Positions 15,757 to 23,821 of a DNA stretch of 64,000 bases are shown piece by piece (positions within the stretch are counted from its first letter, which is position 1; every line of letters begins with the position of its first letter). The notes under the pieces were generated by a model, which was given only the letters and a program-made list of their open reading frames with translations, had not been told where the DNA came from and searched no databases. The position numbers and the translations under genes were made by a program. Location of the stretch: contig JBNPWE010000002.1 of assembly GCA_050433985.1 (NCBI GenBank), positions 1-64,000 on the forward strand, written 5' to 3'. This stretch comes from JACIYW01 sp014359745. GTDB taxonomy: Bacteria; Pseudomonadota; Alphaproteobacteria; Rhodobacterales; Rhodobacteraceae.

Positions 15757-16761
15757 ATGAATGCACCGCTGATCGATCCGTTCGCCCGCCCCATCAGCTA
15801 TCTGCGCGTGTCGGTCACGGACCGCTGCGATTTTCGCTGTGTTTACTGCATGTCGGAACACATGACCTTCCTGCCCAAGAAGGAATTGCTCAGCCTCGAG
15901 GAACTCGATCGCCTCTCGACCGCCTTCATCGGCCTTGGCGTCGAGAAGCTGCGCATCACCGGCGGCGAACCGCTGGTGCGGCGCGGCATCATGACCTATT
16001 TCAACGGCATGGCGCGGCATCTGGAAACCGGCGCGCTCAAGGAACTGACGCTGACCACCAATGGCAGCCAGTTGCGCCGCTTCGCCGCCGATCTGGCGGC
16101 CTGCGGGGTGCGGCGGGTCAATGTCTCGCTCGACACGCTCGATGATCGCAAATTCGCCGAGATCACCCGCTGGGGCCGCCTGGCGCAGGTGCTTGACGGG
16201 ATCGACGCCGCGCAAGAGGCGGGGCTGCGCGTCAAGATCAACACCGTGGCGCTCAAGGGCTTCAATGAGGATGAGCTGTTCACGCTGGTCGACTGGTGCG
16301 CCGCGCGCGGCATGGATCTGACCTTTATCGAGGTGATGCCCATGGGCGATCTGGGCAATGAGAACCGCCTCGATCAATACTGGCCGCTCAAGGATCTGCG
16401 CGCGCGCCTGGCCGAACGGTTTTCCCTGACCGAACTGGCCGAACGCACCGGCGGCCCCGCCCGCTACGTCCGCATCAATGAAACCGGCCAAAAGATCGGT
16501 TTCATCACGCCACTGACCCATAATTTCTGCGAAAGCTGCAACCGCGTGCGGCTGACCTGCACCGGGGAACTCTACATGTGCCTTGGTCAGGAAGACATGG
16601 CCGACCTGCGCGCGCCCTTGCGCGCCAGCACCGATGACGCCCCGCTGATCGCCGCCATCCGCGTCGCCATCGCCCGCAAACCCAGGGGTCATGATTTCGA
16701 CTATTCCCGCCAGACCGTCACCGGCCAGATGCCCCGCCACATGAGCCATACGGGCGGTTAA
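15757..16761 (+). CDS. moaA: GTP 3',8-cyclase, molybdenum cofactor step 1
   Basis: A 334-aa radical SAM enzyme that turns GTP into 3',8-cyclo-GTP for molybdopterin synthesis. The N-terminal cluster cysteines are Cys24, Cys28 and Cys31 (CDFRCVYC). The SAM-binding ITGGEPLVRRG and the C-terminal second [4Fe-4S] site CESCNRVRLTC followed by GELYMCLG are complete, and the protein ends in the functional Gly-Gly (SHTGG). A TTG at 15751 could also serve as start. ATG 15757 has no good ribosome-binding site upstream. No moaC or moeA is in the window. Confidence 0.95.
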   Translation: MNAPLIDPFARPISYLRVSVTDRCDFRCVYCMSEHMTFLPKKELLSLEELDRLSTAFIGLGVEKLRITGGEPLVRRGIMTYFNGMARHLETGALKELTLTTNGSQLRRFAADLAACGVRRVNVSLDTLDDRKFAEITRWGRLAQVLDGIDAAQEAGLRVKINTVALKGFNEDELFTLVDWCAARGMDLTFIEVMPMGDLGNENRLDQYWPLKDLRARLAERFSLTELAERTGGPARYVRINETGQKIGFITPLTHNFCESCNRVRLTCTGELYMCLGQEDMADLRAPLRASTDDAPLIAAIRVAIARKPRGHDFDYSRQTVTGQMPRHMSHTGG

Positions 16762-16776
16762 GACTCCCACGCCCCT

Positions 16777-16812
16777 ATCATCCTCTCGACCCAAATACTC
16801 CCCCCGGAGGGT
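16777..16812 (-). repeat. Dispersed intergenic repeat, copy C
   Basis: On the minus strand the core reads GAGTATTTGGGTCGAGAGGA (complement of 16781-16800), the GAGAGGATG variant of the family. On the plus strand it is followed by CCCCCCGGAGGG. Lies between convergent moaA and the LysR gene. Confidence 0.7.
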
Positions 16813-16840
16813 CCAACCGCCCAACCGGCGCGCGGTCGGA

Positions 16841-17728
16841 TTACGCCACCAGCCTCATCAACCACGCCCTGAACCGCCGGAAACTGGGCAGGTCAACGCT
16901 TTGCGGCGGATAGACCAGCATATAGGGCGTGCCGCTGTCGCGGGTGCGGCTTGACGCCAGGCGCAGCGATCCATCGGCCAGCATCTTTGCTGCCAGTACC
17001 TCGGGCAGAAGCGCCGCGCCAAGCCCGGCCTTCGCGGCCTCGATCACCATGCCGAACTGTTCAAACCTTGGCCCGCGCAGAATGGCGCGCGGGTCAAGCC
17101 CGGCCTCGCGGAACCAGTCAAGCCACAGGTTGGGCCGGGTCGCCTGCTGCAACAGGGGCAGCCGCGCCAGCGCCGCATCGGGCAGCGGCCCGCCGTCCGG
17201 CAACAGCGCGGGCGCTGCCACCACCACCAGCCGCTCCTCGATCAGATGTTCGGCCATGGCCCCGGCGGCGCGCCGCGCGCCGCGCTGAATGGCCGCGTCA
17301 AACCCTTCGGTCGCAAAATCCACCGGATGCAGCCGCGAAGCCACATCCAGCGTCACCGTGGGCGCCACAGCCTGAAACCCGGCCAGTCGCGGGATCAGCC
17401 ATGTCGCGCCAAAGGTCGGCAACACCGCCAGCCGCAGCACATCGGCATGCCCGCCAAAGGCCATCACCGTCATCGCCGCCGCCTCGGCCCGGTCCAGCAC
17501 CGCCCGCGCCTCGCGGTGGAGCGCGCGGCCCGCGTCCGACAGGATCAACCGCTGCCGCACCCGGTGAAACAGCAGCACGCCCAGCCGGTCCTCCAGCGCG
17601 CCCAGCGCCCGGCTGACCGCGCTTTGCGTGAGGTTCAGCGCCCCGGCGGCGCTATGGGTGGTGTGCAGCCGCACCAGCGCGTCGAAGGCCTGCAACTCCG
17701 CCATGGTCGGGATGTAACTGCGGCGCAT
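16841..17728 (-). CDS. LysR-family regulator, likely of glutaryl-CoA dehydrogenase
   Basis: A 295-aa LysR-type regulator. The winged helix-turn-helix spans about residues 9-65 (AAGALNLTQSAVSRALGALE, then LGVLLFHRV), followed by a periplasmic-binding-like effector domain (about 95-290). The ATG at 17728 is chosen because it leaves a perfect T-N11-A dyad (17735-17755) in the intergenic space. Starts further upstream would place that dyad in the coding region. It is divergent from gcdH, the usual layout for a LysR regulator and its target. It resembles GcvA/GcdR-type regulators. The ligand is unknown but may be glutarate or glutaryl-CoA. Confidence 0.85.
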   Translation of the reverse strand: MRRSYIPTMAELQAFDALVRLHTTHSAAGALNLTQSAVSRALGALEDRLGVLLFHRVRQRLILSDAGRALHREARAVLDRAEAAAMTVMAFGGHADVLRLAVLPTFGATWLIPRLAGFQAVAPTVTLDVASRLHPVDFATEGFDAAIQRGARRAAGAMAEHLIEERLVVVAAPALLPDGGPLPDAALARLPLLQQATRPNLWLDWFREAGLDPRAILRGPRFEQFGMVIEAAKAGLGAALLPEVLAAKMLADGSLRLASSRTRDSGTPYMLVYPPQSVDLPSFRRFRAWLMRLVA

Positions 17729-17734
17729 GGTAAC

Positions 17735-17755
17735 TTGATCCACTTTATGCATCAA
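17735..17755. promoter_or_regulatory. LysR operator (T-N11-A dyad)
   Basis: TTGAT at 17735-17739 and ATCAA at 17751-17755 form a perfect 5-bp dyad around 11 bases, the expected form of a LysR recognition site. It starts 6 bp before the regulator ATG and ends 83 bp before gcdH, suited to autoregulation plus activation of gcdH. Confidence 0.5.
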
Positions 17756-17838
17756 CCATTCAGAAATGCGCGTTGGACGCCCGTGCGTCAATGCCCTAAC
17801 GTGCGCACGAAACAATCCGCCACGCCAAGGAACCCATC

Positions 17839-19059
17839 ATGCCCGACACCCCGCGCCTGAAACCCAAGGAAGAACCCGGCCTTGCGCGTTTCACCTGGGA
17901 CGATCCATTCCGCTTCAACGATCAACTGACCGAAGAAGAGCGGATGATCCGCGATTCGGCCCATGATTTCGCGCAGGCAAAACTGATGCCCCGCGTGCGT
18001 GACGCCTATCTCAATGAGGCGACAGATCCCGATATCTTCCGCGAGATGGGCGCGCTTGGCCTGCTGGGTGCGACGGTGCCCGAAGTATACGGCGGGCTTG
18101 GCGCGGGATATGTCGCCTATGGCCTGATCGCACGCGAGGTGGAGCGTGTGGACAGCGGCTATCGTTCGATGATGTCGGTGCAATCGAGCCTGGTGATGTA
18201 CCCGATCTATGCCTACGGGTCTGAAGAACAGCGCCGCAAATACCTGCCGAAACTGGCCAGCGGCGAATTCATCGGCTGTTTTGGCCTGACCGAACCCGAT
18301 GCGGGTTCCGACCCCGGCGGCATGAAAACCCGCGCGGTGAAAACCGATACCGGCTATCGGCTTACGGGCGCGAAGATGTGGATATCCAACGCGCCCATCG
18401 CCGATGTCTTCGTGGTCTGGGCCAAGTCCGACGCGCATGGCGGCAAGATCCGCGGCTTCGTGCTGGAAAAGGGCATGAAGGGCCTCAGCGCCCCCAAGAT
18501 CGGCGGCAAGCTTTCCTTGCGCGCCTCGATCACCGGCGAGATCGTGATGGACGGCGTCGAGGTGGGCGAGGATGCGCTCTTGCCGCATGTCGAGGGGCTG
18601 ACAGGCCCGTTCGGCTGCCTCAACCGCGCGCGCTATGGCATCAGTTGGGGCGTGATGGGCGCTGCCGAAGATTGCTGGCACCGCTCGCGCCAATACGGGC
18701 TCGATCGCAAGCAATTTGGCAAACCGCTGGCGGGCACGCAGCTTTTCCAGAAGAAACTCGCCGACATGCAGACAGAGATCACCCTGGGCCTGCAAGCCAG
18801 CCTGCGCGTCGGCCGCCTGATGGACGAAGGCAACGCCGCCCCCGAAATGATCAGCCTGATCAAGCGCAACAACTGCGGCAAGGCGCTCGATATCGCGCGG
18901 ATGGCGCGCGACATGCACGGCGGCAACGGCATCCAGATCGAATATCAGGTGATGCGCCACGCGGCCAACCTTGAAACCGTGAACACCTATGAGGGCACGC
19001 ATGACGTGCACGCGCTGATCCTGGGCCGGGCCCAGACCGATATCCAAGCGTTCTTCTGA
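17839..19059 (+). CDS. gcdH: Glutaryl-CoA dehydrogenase
   Basis: A 406-aa FAD acyl-CoA dehydrogenase of the glutaryl-CoA type, which oxidises and decarboxylates glutaryl-CoA to crotonyl-CoA in lysine and tryptophan breakdown. The family marks are the N-terminal WDDPFRFNDQLTEEERMIRD, the FAD/substrate motif CFGLTEPDAGSDPGGMKTRA and the catalytic Glu near 385 in VNTYEGTHDVHALILGRA. The Arg of GYRSMMSVQSSL fits the glutaryl-CoA pocket. It is divergent from a LysR gene. A CoA-transferase gene begins directly at its stop codon (TGATG) but is truncated. Confidence 0.93.
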   Translation: MPDTPRLKPKEEPGLARFTWDDPFRFNDQLTEEERMIRDSAHDFAQAKLMPRVRDAYLNEATDPDIFREMGALGLLGATVPEVYGGLGAGYVAYGLIAREVERVDSGYRSMMSVQSSLVMYPIYAYGSEEQRRKYLPKLASGEFIGCFGLTEPDAGSDPGGMKTRAVKTDTGYRLTGAKMWISNAPIADVFVVWAKSDAHGGKIRGFVLEKGMKGLSAPKIGGKLSLRASITGEIVMDGVEVGEDALLPHVEGLTGPFGCLNRARYGISWGVMGAAEDCWHRSRQYGLDRKQFGKPLAGTQLFQKKLADMQTEITLGLQASLRVGRLMDEGNAAPEMISLIKRNNCGKALDIARMARDMHGGNGIQIEYQVMRHAANLETVNTYEGTHDVHALILGRAQTDIQAFF

Positions 19060-19100
19060 TGGCCGGACCGCTGGAAGGGCTGCGCGTCCTCGAACGCGCG
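19059..19100 (+). pseudogene. 5' stub of a CaiB/BaiF-type CoA-transferase
   Basis: An ATG overlaps the gcdH stop as TGATG. The first 12 codons read MAGPLEGLRVLE, the very typical N terminus of class III CoA-transferases (continuing LARILAGPW in intact genes). After about 19095 the similarity ends abruptly and within 15-20 bases the sequence becomes the dispersed repeat (copy D). Such a CoA-transferase commonly follows gcdH and would make glutaryl-CoA from glutarate. Here the gene has been deleted to a 12-codon remnant. Confidence 0.7.
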
Positions 19101-19113
19101 CCTGCCCTCAGCC

Positions 19114-19200
19114 CGTCCTCTCGACCAAAAAAATCCGCACCACCCCACGCCCGGCACGAATCGCGAGCCTGCCCTTCATCTTGGGCCAAATACGCACCTT
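19114..19200 (-). repeat. Dispersed intergenic repeat, copy D (double)
   Basis: Two tandem, partly decayed cores on the minus strand. The outer one is TCCTCTCGACCAAAAAAATC on the plus strand (19116-19135). The inner one is CTTCATCTTGGGCCAAATAC (19174-19193). Both variants of the family (GAGAGGA and AAGATGAAG) thus lie side by side, directly after the truncated CoA-transferase. Confidence 0.65.
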
Positions 19201-19224
19201 CCGCTGCCGCAACAGGCGGGCACG

Positions 19225-20271
19225 TCACCTGCCGCGTAACCGCGCCACCGCCCAACGTGCCGCATCCGCAACCGCCGCGTCGGCCTCCGCCACCCGCGCT
19301 TCGGCCGCGCCCACCAGCGCCGGGTCGCCCGAATTGCCGATCGCATACAGCACATTGCGCAGGAACCGCGCCCAGCCGATGCGCTTGATCGGGCTGCCGG
19401 AGAAGAGCGCGCGAAACCCCGCCTCATCCAGCGCCGCAAGATCGGCCAGTTTGGGCGCCACCAGATCGGGCCGCGCCGCATATTTCGCCTCATGCGCCGC
19501 CACAGCGAACTTGTTCCAGGGGCAGACGGCCAGGCAATCGTCGCAGCCGTAAATCCGGTTGCCCAAAGCCGGGCGCAACGCCTCATCCACCGGCCCCTTG
19601 TGCTCGATCGTCAGGTAGGAGATGCAGCGCCGCGCATCCAACTGGTAGGGCGCCGGGAAGGCCCGCGTCGGGCAGATATCCAGACACGCGGTGCACGATC
19701 CGCAGTGATCGGCCTCGGGCCTGTCCTTGGGCAGATCGTGGGTGGTAAACAGCGCGCCCAGAAACACCCAGTTGCCCAGATCGCGGCCCAGAAGATTGGT
19801 GTGCTTGCCCTGCCAGCCCAGCCCGGCGGCGGCGGCCAGCGGCTTTTCCATCACCGGGGCGGTATCGACGAAGACCTTGATCTCGCCGCCCGCCACCTCG
19901 ATCAGCCAGCGGCCAAGGCGTTTGAGCCGCTTCTTCAGCACATCGTGGTAATCGCGGTTCTGCGCATAGACCGAAATCGCGCCACGGTCGCGCCGGTCCA
20001 GCACCGCCAGCGGATCATGGCCGGGGGTGTAGGGTTCGGCCAGCATCACCACCGATCGCGCCTCGGGCCAGAGTGCCGCAGGGTCGCCCCGCCAGTGCAT
20101 GCGGTCGGCCATCCAGCCCATCTGCCCGTGTCGCCCCTTTGCCACGAAATCAGCCAGCCGCCCGGCGGCATGCGGGATCGCACCCGGCGCGCAGATGCCG
20201 ACGCGGGCGAACCCCTCGGCTTTGGCGCGGGCGATCAACTGCCCGCGCAGGTCAGAAATCAAGGTTGGCAT
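19225..20271 (-). CDS. queG: Epoxyqueuosine reductase
   Basis: A 348-aa iron-sulfur, cobalamin-dependent reductase that makes queuosine from epoxyqueuosine in tRNA. Two ferredoxin-type cluster motifs are clear: CGSCTACLDICPTRAFPAPY and, after RRCISYLTIEHKG, CDDCLAVCPWNKF. The N-terminal DUF1730 region (MGWMADRMHWRGDP) and the catalytic Asp region VFVDTAPVMEKPLAAAAGLG are present. The C-terminal HEAT-like part is short (ALVGAAEARVAEADAAVADA). It overlaps the upstream GST gene by 20 nt and is probably co-transcribed with it. Confidence 0.93.
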   Translation of the reverse strand: MPTLISDLRGQLIARAKAEGFARVGICAPGAIPHAAGRLADFVAKGRHGQMGWMADRMHWRGDPAALWPEARSVVMLAEPYTPGHDPLAVLDRRDRGAISVYAQNRDYHDVLKKRLKRLGRWLIEVAGGEIKVFVDTAPVMEKPLAAAAGLGWQGKHTNLLGRDLGNWVFLGALFTTHDLPKDRPEADHCGSCTACLDICPTRAFPAPYQLDARRCISYLTIEHKGPVDEALRPALGNRIYGCDDCLAVCPWNKFAVAAHEAKYAARPDLVAPKLADLAALDEAGFRALFSGSPIKRIGWARFLRNVLYAIGNSGDPALVGAAEARVAEADAAVADAARWAVARLRGR

Positions 20272-20917
20272 AATGGCGCGGCGGCGGGAAACCCGGCACC
20301 TGATCGGCCAGCAGGGTGCGAAAGGCGGGACGCGATTTTATCTTGGCGTACCAGTCCTTGACCACCGCCGAGCGGTTCCAGTCCACATCCGAGATGTAAT
20401 CGAGGCACGACAGATGCGCGGCGGCGGCAAAATCCGCCAGCGTCATCACATCGCCCGCCAGCCAGCGGCGCTGTTCCAGCAGCCAGGCCATGTAATCAAG
20501 GTGATACTTGATCCGGCTTGCCCCCGATTTCACGTTCTTCGAATCCGGATAGCCCCGCCCCATGATCTTCTTGTTGACCCGTTCATAAAGCAGCTTCGAT
20601 GTCACCTCGGCGTGGAACTTGTCATCGAACCAGCCGATCAGGCGGCGCACCTCGAACCGGTCTTCGGCGCGTTTGGGCATCAGCGGCGGCTCGGGATACT
20701 TGTCGTCGATATATTCGCAGATCGCCTGGCTTTCCGACAGGGTTCTGCCGTCCATGCGCAGCACCGGCACCTTGCCCGCGGGGTTGCGTTGCAGGAATTC
20801 GCGCGACTGTTCCCAGTACCGTTCCTCGATCAGCGTCACTTCGATTTTCTTTTCGGCCAGCGTCAGGCGTACCTTGCGGCAGAATGGCGACAGGGGAACA
20901 TGATAGAGACGGTTCAT
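20252..20917 (-). CDS. Glutathione S-transferase family protein
   Basis: A 221-aa GST. The thioredoxin-like N-terminal domain (1-80) has LYHVPLSPFCRKVRLTLAEK, with Ser/Cys at the position of the catalytic residue, the cis-Pro site GKVPVL near 47-52 and the glutathione gamma-glutamyl-binding ESQAICEYI near 62-70. The helical C-terminal domain has LADFAAAAHLSCLDYISDV. It is 20 nt overlapped with queG, as often seen in Rhodobacterales. Substrate unknown. Confidence 0.9.
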   Translation of the reverse strand: MNRLYHVPLSPFCRKVRLTLAEKKIEVTLIEERYWEQSREFLQRNPAGKVPVLRMDGRTLSESQAICEYIDDKYPEPPLMPKRAEDRFEVRRLIGWFDDKFHAEVTSKLLYERVNKKIMGRGYPDSKNVKSGASRIKYHLDYMAWLLEQRRWLAGDVMTLADFAAAAHLSCLDYISDVDWNRSAVVKDWYAKIKSRPAFRTLLADQVPGFPPPRHYANLDF

Positions 20918-21093
20918 GGGCGCTTTCGGTTTCGGGGGTTTGCCCCTTCCTGCCGTGCCCTGCCGGGGATTTCAATCCACCTTGCGCGGATGTGGCCAAG
21001 AACGGCCGCCAAAACCCGTTTGCGGCGGGGCCCACCTGAAAAAGCGCGCGGCTTTCATCGCGCGCCGATACTCGTTACGCTTCCGGAGGGCGC

Positions 21094-21843
21094 TCAGATC
21101 GCCAGATATTCGGCGCGCAGGTCGGCGTTCTCCAGCACTTCGGCTGCCGATCCATCATAAACCACCTGGCCGGTATCCAGAATGATGGCGCGATCGGCCA
21201 GGTTCAGGGCGGCGATGGCGTTTTGTTCCACGATCACCGTGGTGATGCCTTGCGCCTTGATGATGTTGAGGGTTTTCTCGATCTCCTGCACGATGACCGG
21301 GGCCAGCCCCTCATAGGGTTCATCAAGCAGCAGCACCTTGATATCGCGGGCCAGGGCGCGGGCGATGGCCAGCATCTGCTGTTCGCCGCCCGACAGGGTG
21401 ACGCCTTCCTGCTTGCGCCGCTCGCCCAGGCGGGGGAAAAGTTCGTACAGGCGATCCAGATCCCAGCCGATGGGCGGGGCGATCTGCGCGAGTTTCAGGT
21501 TTTCCTCTACCGTCAGCCCGGCAATGATGCGGCGGTCTTCGGGCACCAGGGCAATCCCCGCGGCGGCGGCCTGATAGGATGTCATCTTGTGCAGGGGCTT
21601 GTGATCCAGCCAGATCTCGCCATGGGTCAGGCGCGGATCGGCCAGCCGCGCGATGGTGCGCAGCGTCGATGTCTTGCCCGCGCCGTTGCGCCCCAGCAGT
21701 GCCAGGATCTCGCCCTCATGCACATTCAGGCTGACGCCCTGCACGATATAGCTTTCGCCGTAATAGGCGTGAATATCCCAGACCGACAAAAAGGCGGGGG
21801 CGGTGGCCGCGTGGTTGGCGTTTGGTTCAAAGGGCATGTTCAT
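21094..21843 (-). CDS. livF: ABC transporter ATPase, LivF-type
   Basis: A 249-aa ATPase of the HAAT (branched-chain amino acid/urea/amide) uptake family. Walker A GRNGAGKTSTL, signature LSGGEQQMLAIARAL, Walker B LLLDEPYEGLAP and the H-loop region TVIVEQNAIAAL are intact. It is the last gene of a five-gene minus-strand operon (binding protein, two permeases, two ATPases). The linked divergent genes encode an ectoine-hydrolase-like enzyme and an ArgE-like deacetylase, so the transported solute may be their substrate, rather than leucine. The symbol is used in the family sense only. Confidence 0.88.
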   Translation of the reverse strand: MNMPFEPNANHAATAPAFLSVWDIHAYYGESYIVQGVSLNVHEGEILALLGRNGAGKTSTLRTIARLADPRLTHGEIWLDHKPLHKMTSYQAAAAGIALVPEDRRIIAGLTVEENLKLAQIAPPIGWDLDRLYELFPRLGERRKQEGVTLSGGEQQMLAIARALARDIKVLLLDEPYEGLAPVIVQEIEKTLNIIKAQGITTVIVEQNAIAALNLADRAIILDTGQVVYDGSAAEVLENADLRAEYLAI

Positions 21844-21852
21844 TGCCGCCTC

Positions 21853-22614
21853 CTATGCGTGGGCCGTGGTGCCAAGATAGGCTTCCTGCACCTTGGGGTG
21901 GCCCTTGATGCGCGAGGGGATATCCTCGACCAGGGGGGTGCCCTGCGCCAGAACGGTGATGCGTTCGGCCAGGCTGAACACGACGTGCATGTCATGTTCG
22001 ATGATCGCCATGGTGATATCGCGCTTGGCCTTGATTTCCTTGAGCAGGTCGATGGTGTTGTTGGTGTCTGCCCGCGCCATGCCCGCCGTGGGTTCATCCA
22101 GCAGCAACAGCCGCGGCTGCTGCACCAGGCACATCGCCATTTCCAGCCGCCGCTTGTCGCCGCGCGAAAGGTTGCCCGCGTGCATGTGGCGCTTGTCCTG
22201 CATGTTCACGTCGATCAGCATCTGTTCGGCGGTTTCAATGATCAGCGATTCATTCGCGACCTGTTCGAACGCATGCAGGCGAAAGGAACCGTCGCGCTTG
22301 GCGAAACAGGGGATCAGCACGTTTTCCATCACGGTCAGATCGCCGAAAATCTCGGGCGTCTGGAAGACGCGGCTGATGCCCATCTGATTGATCTCGTGTG
22401 GTTTGCGCCCCAGCACCGATTGGCCGTCAAAGGTGACGGTGCCGCTGTCGGGGATCAGCTTGCCCACCAGCACGTTGAGCAGGGTGGACTTGCCCGCGCC
22501 ATTCGGCCCGATGATCGCATGCACGGTGTTTTCGGCCACCGACAGGTTCACATTGCCCAGTGCCTGCAAGCCGCCAAAGCGTTTGTTGACGCCCTTTACT
22601 TCAAGAATACCCAT
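21853..22614 (-). CDS. livG: ABC transporter ATPase, LivG/UrtD-type
   Basis: A 253-aa ATPase starting at MGILEVKGVNKRFGGLQ (ATG 22614, 5 nt before the stop of the permease gene). Walker A GPNGAGKSTLLN, Walker B LLLLDEPTAGM and H-loop IIEHDMHVVF are intact. The signature motif is LSRGDKRRLEMAM instead of LSGGQ, a variation seen in the LivG/UrtD branch (LSHGQ). It pairs with LivF as the ATP-driven heterodimer. Nine nt separate it from livF. Confidence 0.88.
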   Translation of the reverse strand: MGILEVKGVNKRFGGLQALGNVNLSVAENTVHAIIGPNGAGKSTLLNVLVGKLIPDSGTVTFDGQSVLGRKPHEINQMGISRVFQTPEIFGDLTVMENVLIPCFAKRDGSFRLHAFEQVANESLIIETAEQMLIDVNMQDKRHMHAGNLSRGDKRRLEMAMCLVQQPRLLLLDEPTAGMARADTNNTIDLLKEIKAKRDITMAIIEHDMHVVFSLAERITVLAQGTPLVEDIPSRIKGHPKVQEAYLGTTAHA

Positions 22615-22618
22615 CGCC

Positions 22619-23818
22619 CTACTCCGCCGGCTTGGTTGCGGCGTCGGGGCGTTTTGCCCCGGCCGGTTTTCGCCTGAACAGCCGCCCGATCCGCCGGGCG
22701 CCATCGACCAGCCCGCCGGGCAGGAAGATGACCACCGCCATGAACATCAGACCCATGGTCAGGTTCCAGCCATCGCCAAAGAACGGCGCGATGACGGTGA
22801 CGACGAAATCGTTCAGCCCGTCGGGCAGAAACGCGAACCAGTCATGCAGGACGTTGTCGTTGATCTTGGAAAAGATATTCTCGAAGTACTTGATGAAACC
22901 GGCGCCGATGATCGGGCCCAGCAGGGTGCCCGCGCCGCCCAGGATGGTCATGATCACCACCTCGCCCGACGCGGTCCATTGCATCCGTTCCGCGCCCGCC
23001 AGCGGGTCCATCGCGGCCAGCAATCCGCCCGCCAACCCCGCGTACATCCCCGATATCACAAAGGCCGCCAGCGTATAGGGCCGCACGTTCAGCCCGGTAT
23101 AGCTCATCCGGTTCTGGTTCGATTTCACCGCCCGCAGCATGATCCCGAAGGGCGAGCGGAAGATGCGGATCGCAAGGTAAAGCGCCAGCAGCATCAGAAC
23201 GGCGCTGACATAGAAGCCGGTGCTGAACTGCCATTCCCACACCCCGAACTGCACGCTGGTCGCGCTGCGCATCTCGGCACCAAAAAGGGTGGTCACCGGC
23301 AGCGATCCGGTTGTTCTGGCCGCATCCAGAACGCGCGGGTCGTTTAGCGACAGTTGCAGCCCGGTCTCGCCATTGGTGATAGGCGTGAACACCGAATAGG
23401 CAAGGTTATAGGACATCTGCGCAAAGGCCAGCGTCAGGATCGAGAAATAGATACCCGACCGCCGCAGGCTGATAAAACCGATCACCAGCGAAAAGAGGCC
23501 GGCCACGATCACCGACAGGATGATGCCGGGGATGATGTTCATCGACAACAGCTTGAACATCCACACCGCCGAATAACTGCCCACCCCCAGAAAGGCGGCA
23601 TGCCCGAACGAAAGATACCCGGTCAATCCGAACAGGATGTTGAAGCCGATGGCAAAGATGCCGTAGATCGCGAAACGCTGCATCAGGTCTGGATAGCCTG
23701 CGTTGAATTGCGCCATCTCCGACCCCGCCGGAAACGGGTTGAGCAGGATCGGCGCGCAGAGCGTCACCACGGCCACGATCAACAGAAGCGCTGCGTCTTT
23801 CTTTTCAAGTCCGAACAT
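22619..23818 (-). CDS. livM: ABC transporter permease, LivM-type
   Basis: A 399-aa inner-membrane permease with about 9-10 hydrophobic helices. The LivM block GFNILFGLTGYLSFGHAAFL lies near residues 58-77, and the cytoplasmic coupling loop SPFGIMLRAVKSNQNRMSYT carries the EAA-like motif. A basic C-terminal tail follows (GRLFRRKPAGAKRPDAATK). Length is at the upper end for the family because of the loop between helices with LSLNDPRVLDAART. Part of the five-gene uptake operon. Confidence 0.9.
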   Translation of the reverse strand: MFGLEKKDAALLLIVAVVTLCAPILLNPFPAGSEMAQFNAGYPDLMQRFAIYGIFAIGFNILFGLTGYLSFGHAAFLGVGSYSAVWMFKLLSMNIIPGIILSVIVAGLFSLVIGFISLRRSGIYFSILTLAFAQMSYNLAYSVFTPITNGETGLQLSLNDPRVLDAARTTGSLPVTTLFGAEMRSATSVQFGVWEWQFSTGFYVSAVLMLLALYLAIRIFRSPFGIMLRAVKSNQNRMSYTGLNVRPYTLAAFVISGMYAGLAGGLLAAMDPLAGAERMQWTASGEVVIMTILGGAGTLLGPIIGAGFIKYFENIFSKINDNVLHDWFAFLPDGLNDFVVTVIAPFFGDGWNLTMGLMFMAVVIFLPGGLVDGARRIGRLFRRKPAGAKRPDAATKPAE

Positions 23819-23821
23819 GGC

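Noticed and set aside
21040..21095. CTTTCATC...ATACTC...TCCGGAGGG before livF resembles repeat copy C
   Set aside because: Only scattered identities and the central TTGGC/TCGAG part is absent. Too weak to count as a copy.
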